A stretch of 64,000 nt of DNA from Valencia hispanica (taxonomy: Eukaryota > Chordata > Actinopteri > Cyprinodontiformes > Valenciidae): the NCBI GenBank assembly GCA_963556495.2, contig OY747721.1, positions 12,654,649-12,718,648 on the forward strand, read 5' to 3'. Shown here one piece after another: positions 1 through 10,100 of this stretch; within the stretch, counting starts at the first letter, position 1, and each line of letters begins with the position of its first letter. The notes beneath the pieces are model-generated. The model made no database searches and had not been told where the DNA came from. It saw only the letters and a list, made by a program, of their open reading frames with translations. The translations under genes were made by a program, and so were the position numbers.

Positions 1-438
1 GAAATTGAAGCTGACAACCCTTAACATTTAGAAATGTAACAATAAATGGCTTTTATGCAGACATGTCCCAATGCGTTGGTGGCACACACCATCAGGATGA
101 AAGCCGCCGTTCACGGATGTCACACTCACTGCAGCTGTCAGGGTAGGGGAGCACTCACTAAAATAAGACCCCAAGAGGATCAACCATCAATCAGACCTTT
201 CACATCACACTGCTACCAGTACTTAAATGTGCATTATGCTCTTTTTGCACATAGATTTTTAGGTCTTAGCAGGTAAAGCGCTGCGAAGGCATATTGTATC
301 TGTACTGTTTCTTATAATTGTTCAGCACAATAATTTGGCTTTTCTACCAAAATGTCTTAATCTGTTATAGTCCCAAACGAACAGCCATCTTGCTTTGAAC
401 ATGTGATTATGACTGAGTTTTACCCATTTCTGCAAGAG
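1..438. other. Non-coding, nothing recognised
   Basis: AT-rich sequence without a convincing ORF, exon or repeat boundary. It lies 3' of the minus-strand spliced gene and up to the left arm of an inverted repeat. Confidence 0.4.
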
Positions 439-586
439 TACCCAGCTGCAGAACAGATGGTGGACAAACCTCCACTCTGTGCCGGAAGCTCCGAAGCGGA
501 AGTTGTTCTTCTTTAAAACGAAAGTTGTTCTTCTTTTAGGGGCAGGGAAGAAGTTCTTCTTTGTGTATATTTTGTTTAGCGGGAGA
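439..586 (+). repeat. Left arm of a long inverted repeat
   Basis: This stretch is an imperfect reverse complement of 2129-2262. Shared blocks include the run ending in TTTGTTTAGCGGG, the repeated motif GAAGTTGTTCTTCTT and the block GACAAACCTCCACTCTG. A diverged direct copy of its first half follows at about 632-710. Two copies of a miniature element in opposite orientation, or the ends of one foldback element, would both explain it. The arms bracket the last exons of the minus-strand gene. Confidence 0.6.
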
Positions 587-631
587 TGACGGAGAAAAAG
601 AACGTAAGAGAAAGTGTTTCAATAATTCTCT

Positions 632-710
632 AGCTGCAGACAAGATAACAGACAAGCCTCCACTATGTGCTGGAAGTCACGTGACATCCCAAGCGGAAGT
701 TGTTATTCTT
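632..710 (+). repeat. Diverged direct copy of the first half of the left arm
   Basis: The stretch runs from AGCTGCAGACAAGAT to AAGCGGAAGTTGTTATTC. It repeats the order of blocks seen at 446-520, with a few substitutions and a short insertion around GTCACGTGACATCCC. It ends about 120 bp from the possible stop codon of the minus-strand gene. Confidence 0.5.
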
Positions 711-828
711 TGCGTAGAAACTAGTCTCTTCCCTTTTACCCCCTATTGGTCAAGGAAAAAGCTCCTTTCATAAAGACAAGTTAATGGTTGCTTAAATAAA
801 CATAAATTAACAAAATGAAATGGTAGAA

Positions 829-909
829 TTAAAAAATGCTGTCCCTGGCCATCAGGATCTCAGCATGTAGACTTGTCACTCCTTTGTTCTCCAGGATGCT
901 TATTAGGAT
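829..909 (-). CDS. Possible terminal exon with stop codon
   Basis: The acceptor is CCTGTTTTTCAG. Twenty-six codons start ILISILENKG and end with TAA at 829-831. It is in frame with the second reading of 1059-1156. If the upstream TAG at 1088 is real, this is untranslated sequence instead. No AATAAA signal is visible close downstream on this strand. Confidence 0.35.
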   Translation of the reverse strand: MLISILENKGVTSLHAEILMARDSIF

Positions 910-1058
910 CTGAAAAACAGGGACACTATCCAATCATATCTTGTGGTGCTCTAAAGAATGCACTGCTTTAATTTCTGCATTCTAAAGGAATTAAATGTTG
1001 ACCAAATCACCAAATAAATTATTCTAGATTCACAAACCAGATAGATAGACCATCTTAC

Positions 1059-1156
1059 CTCTGGGAGCATAACATCAAAAACAAAATCTAAAAGATTATC
1101 TCCCTTTTCCTTATCCTGGCTCCGACTCCTGCGGCCTCCTTAATGACCCTCAGTAG
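1059..1156 (-). CDS. Candidate last coding exon, frame unclear
   Basis: The acceptor is GATCTTTCAG and the donor CCAGAG|GTAAGA. In the frame carried from upstream it reads LLRVIKEAAG and onward for 22 codons, then meets TAG at 1088-1090. A second frame covering the 3' part of the exon reads DNLLDFVFDVMLPE and joins an open exon at 829-909. Either the protein ends at 1088, or a one-base change in the AAAAGGGA run has broken the original frame. Confidence 0.4.
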
Positions 1157-4100
1157 CTGAAAGATCTGATTAAATAGGTGAAAATCAGAACAACTGATAT
1201 ATAAACATACACACACAGATGACTGATGATATTTTCATATACCCACTGGTCACTTAAATTCAGTGTCCTCAGATTTAAGTGCTGTTTTAGAGACAAACAG
1301 AAAGATGGATTCTGCCACAGGTACATTCTGTTGGAACTTATTTTTCCTTTTACCAGGTCACCATCCAGTGTCTGAAAGGAAAGAGTAAAGGGTGAACATG
1401 TAATCAATGAGAGAATCTAATTTCTAATAGATTCTGTTCAGTTACCTTTCTTGGATCCCTAGAAAATAGCACCAGAATCCCTCCTTCTTCTACAGCGTTC
1501 CAAATCCTGCAGAAAAAAGATATGTTTCAAACCAAGCATCAGGTCAAAGGAATAGTCAAACCCAGATGTTAAAAGTTTCTGCTTCAGGCATCTATCTTGC
1601 ATATTTGATAAATGCATCTCAACAAGAAGTCAACAGATCAATTACTAAAAATGGGTTTGTAATACAAACAGGCAGACATTCCACATGTACAGTCCGTTGA
1701 TAAAAATATGTTTATGTATTTAGAGGTCAAATATAGGAGGAACTACAGCTCTCCCCTGTATCCACATAATTATTAAACTTGCTAAAACATTTTTATTCAA
1801 TCCAACCTCTATATGACATGCTATCCCCTTCTACGTCTTTTGTAAAACAGGTGTGACATTCACGAACTTCCCATAAAGCTTTCAAATTTTCATAGACACA
1901 TGTTGCTTGCCTAAAGGATGTTTCATTGTTCTATTCAACGTAATCCGCCAATATGTTGAATTAAACATTAAGAAAAGGAAAAATACGAAGTTGCAAAGTT
2001 TCTGGTTTGAAAGGAAAACCTTCTTCAGCTACGGTAACTTTAACACTGACTTTTGAATCATTCAGATAGAAAAACCCGGCGGAAAAACGACAAACAGCAA
2101 CTTATGTCACCTCTAATCATCTCATCATTCCCCGCTAAACAAAATATACACAAAGAAGAACTTCTTTCCTGCCCCACGAAGAAGAACAACTTCTGCTTCG
2201 AAGTAGAACAACTTCCAGAGTGGAGGTTAGTCCGCCATCTTGTCTGTGGCTGGGTGCCTCTACATTTTTTGACCATTTTTGCCTCTGCATTTGATCAAAC
2301 TCCTCCGAGAGATTTTGACCGATTGGCTTGAAAATTCTTCAGGGTGGCCTTCAGGCTTGGGGGATCTAAAGTTATCAAAATCCTGACTTTTTGTGCAGGT
2401 TGAAGGGGCGGGGCCAGGACTCAAACTTCAAGTACTCACCAAAAAATGTTCTATAACTCCTACCAAGAACGCTACAGAGGCATGAAACCAACTGTGATTG
2501 GTAACCATCTGGTCCCCAACAAATTTCTCTTGTAAAAACTTTATAACACCTTAGCCCCGCCCCCTGAGAACAGGAAGTTTAATGTTTAAATTTGAAAGGT
2601 CCATGTTTTACACTCTTGACCTAATCAACATGAAACTGTGCACAGTGACTTTAAACAAGTCGGTGTAACTCTGTGTCCAGTACTGAGAGGCTATGAATGA
2701 GGGTTGTGCTGTAGCCTTTTGAAGCCAGGGTCCATACCCCACAGAAAGTCAGCCATTTTGGTCCAAAGCTGCCATTTTTTGGTTTTTGAACACTTTGTCA
2801 TGCAGATTTGATCAGCAGACTCAGTGGAAGTGTTGAGATGGAGTTGACTCGGTGGAGTGTGAGACCCCAGGTCACAGCACAGGCCGAAGCAGTGCTAAGC
2901 TGTGAGAGCTGTTCGAGGCTGCCATTAGGACCAGGATTTATGGAGTGTGCAACTAATTGTTTTTTTGTAGATTCTCCTACCTGAGTAGTGGATCTCTGCA
3001 GCTCCTCCAAAGCTTGGTCTGTCTGTTTAGATAGCTAGCACTGTCTAGGTTTGCTGTTGTGCCATACCAGTTTTATTTTCAAACGATGGATGCTCAATGA
3101 GATGTTCACAGCTTGGGATATTGTTTTAAAACTTAACCCTGCTTTAAACCTCTCCACAACTTCATCCCTGACCTGTCTGCTGTGTTTCTTGGTTATTGAT
3201 GATGTTGTTTGTTCACTAATGTTCTGTAACAAACCTTTGAAGTCTTCAGAGAACAGCTCCATACTGAGATGAAGTTACATATAGGTGGGCTCTGTTTAAT
3301 AATTATGTCACTTGTGAAGGTGATCAATTGCAATGAATTTTATTTGAGGGTGAAAGAGTAAAATGGCTAAATACATATGCAGGCCACACCTATCAGAATT
3401 TTATTTGTAAACGCATCTAAAATCCATGCATACTTTTCCTTCCACTTCACAAATGTGCACTAGTGCTCCATCACAATAACCCCCCCACCCCCCCACAAAC
3501 ACACACACAAATAAATTATTGCTTGTGATATGACAAAAAAAGTTCAAATGTTATTTTTAAATAGTTTTGTAAGCCTATGTCAAGAAATGGCACAAAGATG
3601 ATGAAGGGACCATTTTGAGATCAGCATATACTTTCATAGACATCTAAAATCATCTTAGCTCAATAGGAATTGCTAAAAGCCAGAGTCTCCCTGCGGCTCC
3701 TCTTTTTGCAAATGTTAAGAAATTACCTTCTGTGAAAAAAGACCTAACATAGCAAAATGTACCTTTAATAGCTCAAGACATTTTTCTTTTTCAGCAACAA
3801 GTTTAATTGGAAAGAAGTAGATTTGTCTTTGAATGGGCAGAAAAAGAAATAAATCGGTGTGACAAGATGATCGATTAGCTGTAACTCTACCTGACACAGA
3901 AATTAGGGTTTTTTAATGATGGGCTGCCTCTTCTTGGACATGAAATTCAAATGCTCTCCCAAAGTCTACCTTCAGCCATCACTTGTCTCCCTCGCTTGTA
4001 TGCTCCAAACGCAGGCACTTTGTCTTTGTCACTGAAGAAAGGACATTGTTATTACCGACATGCCTTTGTATCAGCCAATTTCATTCCTTTACAAGTAACA

Positions 4101-7100
4101 TCTCATTGAGTTTACCTATGCTGCTGGCTTGTGTTTTATAACCTGCAGAAAAAGCTGAACGATTAGTATTACTTTTTTATTTTATCTATCTTTTATTCTC
4201 TATCTAATTATTTTTGCACTGACATGAAGAAGATCAGTTTTTTTTAAATAAATGACACTACAGTACTGACTATATGAAATTATCTACAACCTTCCTATCT
4301 GCGTATTTAATATATTTTGATACTAAAATAACCAACCATGAAGAGGCACTAATTTACAGTTCATAAAATGTGCATATTTCTCATTTACGACCTGAGCAAT
4401 GCATAATGTGGTCCTTTTTTCAATCAAATTATAGGACAGAGTGTGTGATAAAGTGTCAGAGGACTTTTGAAGCTTAAAGGTAGCTTATGAGGCTGAGCAA
4501 GCAGGGGGTGGGATGTGGGGTCGGTGCTGGCGGAGGGGGTTAGGTGGTCGCAAGGTGGTCGCCTGTGAGAGTAGTGAAGCATCTCCCTACCGTCTGTCCA
4601 CATGGCTGGAGGTATTGATCCAGTTATCATTGCTAGATCATCACTATATAGACTCAGGAGCACAGAGCGCTGTGATGCCAACTGAGGCTCACTGACTGAG
4701 AGACTGCCTGGAGGAGAAAAGCTGCTGCGCTAAAGAATGAAGTGATATAAAAAAAAATTCAGGGTTCACCACATGGCTGGTTCCAGCATTTATAAAAGCT
4801 TCATAGAGTCTGAATGGGAATGTATTTTCTTACCTACCAGCAGCATGAGCCTTAAATATTTGCTCAGATATCAAGTTATCAATCTGAAATGTTCAAGGGC
4901 TCAAAGTTGAAACATAAAAATACATAAACTAATGTTAAAATATTCAGGAAAAATAACTGTAAGGTAGCACAAACATCTTGGTTGTGAATTGTAGCCAACG
5001 GTTCGCAACCTTCACTATGCCCATTTCCCCAAATGAATTTGGTCTGATTGGTTGACCAGATCCTAACTTAAAAGTCCACCTTAAAAGTGAATTTTTCTGC
5101 AGGGCTGAACTCTGGTATCAACAGATGATTCACCAAAAAGAGGGAAGAAGTAAGGATCTGATTGGTAATTGGATCAGTTCATCATTTTTGAGTCAAGTTG
5201 GATGAAATTGTTGTGAGATCACGTCTTGTTTTTCCTCCACGGAAATACATTCAATTTGACCCAGTAGGTTCTTTTTAACACCCAATTCCATGTGGATCTA
5301 CAGTTGGGACTACCCAAACATTTAATGTCTTATGTCAGAAGGAACAACAAACCCAGGGAGCAAGCCCATGCCTGATTAAACAGCTTTTTGTGATGATACT
5401 CAATTCTCAGCCAAGGTAAGAGATTAGTGCTTGAACCTCGAGTATACAGAACCCCAGGGTGGTTCCATGAGAGATAAATAGCCTGAATCACATCTCATTT
5501 AACGAGCTATGTTTTAATTTACTGGAGCTGCTATTCCCTATCCCTGACTTTTCCAAAGGTAACTATTAGAATTAAACCAAAATACCTGTTTCGGTTGACT
5601 TCTGACAACAGCGAAAAGCTCATCCTAAGTTTTAACAAATATAATTTTGATTATTTTCCCCTTATAAAATAGTTAACCACATAAAGTGAAGACATCAAGA
5701 CATTAAAAAAAGTACAATTTAATGAAATCTTGTGGCAGAAATGCTGATTCCAACTTTCTGCATATCCACTCCAACTATTCCCACTGAGTAAATTTTCTTG
5801 TGCCAAATTTAACAATAAAAAAGATTTAATTCCTCTCATTTTAGATTTAATAAATCAATACAACACTATTCACATAGCCACAGAAACTTGAAACCTGATA
5901 TGTAGTCAAACGTTTATAAAGAATCAATGTAAGTTCATCACACCATAACTTTGCATTACTGCCCCCATTTCAGACGATGAATCCCCAATCTGTCAATCTA
6001 TCTTCCTCTCCGCCCTGCCATTGCTTGTGAACAAGATACTTAAGCTTCACAGCTTAAGGCAAAGACTGACCCCATACCTTTAGGGAGGAGCTCACCTCCC
6101 TCAGGTTGAGAATCATGTCCTGAAGGGGGGCTGGACTTAGCCTTAGAGTTAGTGGATGGAACTCTGTTATTTGAAGGCTGACTCGGAGCTGGGTCCTTTG
6201 CTCATCTGCACTGAAAAGTGAGATGTTCCAGTCATCTGATCAGGCTGCTCCTTTAGGTGTATTAGCATTTGTGTCCAGGTCATGCACCTACAAACAAATC
6301 CTATTTGCATTTCACTGTCTCCAAACATCCAGACAACACCAGCAAAATATAAAACATGCAATGCTCTCTTAGACAGAACATGCAATAAGAGTAGCAAACT
6401 GCCCGACACCTGAAAGATGTGGCTTTCCAAAAGCCGGAGCTATAAAGCTCACCTCACCTCACTAATATATACTAAACGTCCAATATTTCATTTGCTTGAT
6501 CACCTTGCCTTAACAAAATCCCTTTATTACAGATTTATTGCAGCATAGGTCACAGTGCAGTGGAGGTGCAACATTCTCCAGATGTTTATGAATCCTAAGA
6601 GCTGTCTGCTTGCCCAACTCGCATGGTCTTTGTCTTATTTAGAAGGAAGAAAATGTGATATATGACAGTGATAGTGCCCTAATTTGTTCTGTACATTGCC
6701 TCACACACACACCCCACCACATGTCAGTGCCAGTCTCGGTCTACGAGCAACTGTCCCCCCGCCCCCGACCATGAGAATCAACCCCCACTCTCCCACAGCT
6801 CTCACTTCCACTCCACTACCTCCAACTCTCCAAAATGATTCTGTTGTCCCTAGCGTCCACCACAAGGAGGTAGGCCCAGAGCTGTGGAGCACAGCCGTCG
6901 CCACTGCCAGCATTGCCTCTGAAGGATAATGCTGTTTATTGCATTTGTCAGGTGATCGCAGCAATACTTTGTAAATCTATTGCCTACTTACTGCCTTGTA
7001 CTTTAAGCTGGCACTGATGTGCTTCAATTTAGAGAATTTCTGGTGGTCCTTTTTGGCAAATTGATTCATGGCTGAAGGCTGGAAATTGGAAACAGCTGAA

Positions 7101-10100
7101 AAAAATTGTCACATTACATTCTTCTGTTTACTTTTTCTCTTCTTTAAGCATATAGTGCTTTGCAAAAGTGTTACCCTTAGATTTTTTTCCCCTATCTTGT
7201 CACTTAATAACTGCAAACTTGAAAATATTGTCATGATTATTTCTATAGACCAAGACAAATTAGTGCTTATTTAAACAAAAAAAAGATAAATTATCAGATT
7301 CTTACTCATTCTTCTTAATTAAGTCCGCTTGATTGCCGAGCATCCATCCTGCGACAGATTTCTTATTGGAGTCAGTAGTAATCTATTCCATGATTCCCAG
7401 AATATCATTGCATTTAGTTTTACCCATGCTGAGGAAAAGTTTACCCACACCTTCCTACTACAACCACCGTATTTCATAGTGTGGATTATGTGTTCAAGAT
7501 ATAATTTTTCCATCATACAAATAATTTTGAATGTAGGTAAAGAAGTTACATTTTTGTTTCTTCTGATCATAGCACTTTCCACCTGTTTGGTGTGTGTCCC
7601 TATGGCTTGTAGCAAACTGCATAGGTGACCTCTAGGTTTTCTTTTAACAACTCAAATATTTTCTGACAATTTCATAAAGACCCATAACTATAGCTTAGGT
7701 GACTTCTAAAGGCATTTAGTAGAGCTGGGTTTCCTTTAGGAGTAAGAGAACAAAAGCATGCCTGAATAAAAATGTACTCTGCACTATTAAGACTTACATT
7801 TGTCAAAATGTTTCGAAAAGCATGTACAACACTACTCTATGTTAGTCCATCTAACAAAATCCTATATACCATAAATTTACAGTTGTTATGTGACAAAAGG
7901 TCAAAAGTTTAAAGGGTATTAATATTTCTGAGGGAATGTAAATTCCCTTTATTGTATCAACCTGTTTCTTTTTTACTATACCAGCTATTAACCAGATGAG
8001 CAGTGATAGTTGAAATAAGTAATTTCATTCAATGTTTTCTTTTATAAAGCCACAGGAACTCTGGTATGTGAGTGCCAGTGTAACATTATTGATGAGATCA
8101 TTATTATGTATAGGATCTCTTAGTGAATAATAACCCATTATCTTTCATTTTTCCTGTTTTTGTCAGTGGATGTTGGAAAGGTTAGGCAATTTATTTTAAT
8201 GTTAATACTGTCAAGCACTTACACAGCCATGTCTTTGTTCCCAATACATTTTCCACATGGGGCCATGATTGGTTTTAAACTAGACTACATTTTTGGACAA
8301 GCTATTCCAACAAATCTCAGGGCAATTCCTTTTTCTTTTTATTCAGTTAACTTCAGGTCACATTAAGACAAAATACAGAAGCCCTAATAGTAAAGCTTAT
8401 TCAAAGAAAATCCTTATTTGACCCACACTAAAAACAGAATCACAACAATGTACAGCTGAGATCTTCATTTTAAATCCTGCAGTCTTACAAAACATAAGGC
8501 AGCTTGATAGTGATATAAATATACTTCCACCCATGGACAAAGGGAAGGGAGAGAAAAAAATGCTCTGAACGCTCCAGTGCATTTAAATTTATACAAACTC
8601 TCCTCCTGACAGTGATGAATGTTACACTGTATTCTACAATATGTTTAATGCATAGGCCTGTTAAGTTTTCTATTCCTGCTCTGCGGTGTGGAGTCACCTC
8701 CTCTGCAGTTTACGAGATACCAGATAATAAAACCAGAGTCAAAACAAGAGTACATCAGTCAATATCCGCATGGATGTTTTCATCATGTACATCATGTATT
8801 CGATTCTGATGGTAGATTCATAAGATACTATGTTAACATGAACTATAAGAATAAATACACAGTTTTATTTTCTCTAGCAATTCATGATAAAGTACTTTAT
8901 TTTCTTCTAAATGTATTTTTCTCACAAAAAACTCTGTTTAAGCACAACTGATACTTTAAAAGTAAAACAAAATTTAAGATTGTACTTTAATTAGACATTC
9001 CCATCGTGGCAAATATTAGTATCCTCGTAATGCAAAATAGATTGTTACCTCAGTGTCACAGTTTTACTTGCAGAGCAGTGATGAAAACTTCCTTGTGTAT
9101 TTGCTTACCTTAACTTTGAGATTTCTAAAATACTGCCAGCATTTACAAATCCAGCTAATCAATGACAGAGAAGATAAATGCTCAAAAGTATAAAAAAGTA
9201 TTTTATTCAGTCTAGCTGTTTCTCGCTTTCTTGTTGCCTGTTGTGCCTTAAACTGTAGCTACCTTGTGATGTTTTAAAAACTATATATTTACATTCTACA
9301 TGTTCATGTATCTGAAATAGTCTCTGTATAGTGGAAAAAGTTAACTTTGTTTTCCTCACCCAGTAGCAGGGCTGTATGTTCCAAGATGACGGTGTCGCTT
9401 TGATAAAATAAAGCTAAGATTTCTGATTGACCACCGGTCACCGTACCTTTCAGTCACCAGCCAATTTCTTGTGGTGGAGCTCTAGTAATAATGGTTTAAC
9501 CTAAATCTAAAATGTAATCTTTTGTGTGTTTAGTCTCTTCATTTTGACATATCCATCTATCCATCCATCATCTTTTGCTTATCTGAGATTGGCTTTGCAA
9601 ATGTAACAGTTCAATGAGGGACACCTAGACATCTCACTTCCCTACCAACTCTCTCTAGCTCATTCTACAGGATCCAGTATGCTATCTGATTTTATGATAT
9701 TTTACTGAATCGAGTTTAATAATTTACTATAGTTATTTCATGTATTTGTTTAACATCACTCTTTTTTGTGCCTTTTTAGTTCTTATGATATTATTTTTGA
9801 CATTATGACTTTGTTTTATCACTATTGTGCAGCACTTGATTTAAAATTTGCTTGATTTATAAATAGTATTAGCACCTTGAATTAGGAACACAGTCATGTC
9901 TGAATAGAGGAAAGAGAGAAAGTCATGTGTTCACACAACATATACTCACTCAACCAAGGCCTAAAGATTTAGAAGAATAGATTCCATATCTGGATACAAC
10001 ACCTACCAAACCTGTAGAGAGCGGCATCTCGTGACCAGCCATTTCCTGAAACAAATACTCTCTGGCCCACAGTGGGTATGCCCCAGAAAACATATGACTA

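Noticed and set aside
4117..4143. Possible 27-nt exon with good splice sites
   Set aside because: Including it puts the following exon in a frame with a stop; skipping it keeps the phase.
9447..9481. Possible exon between two real-looking exons
   Set aside because: The intron to the next exon would be only 49 bp, and skipping it gives a perfect phase join between 10003-10045 and 9360-9397.
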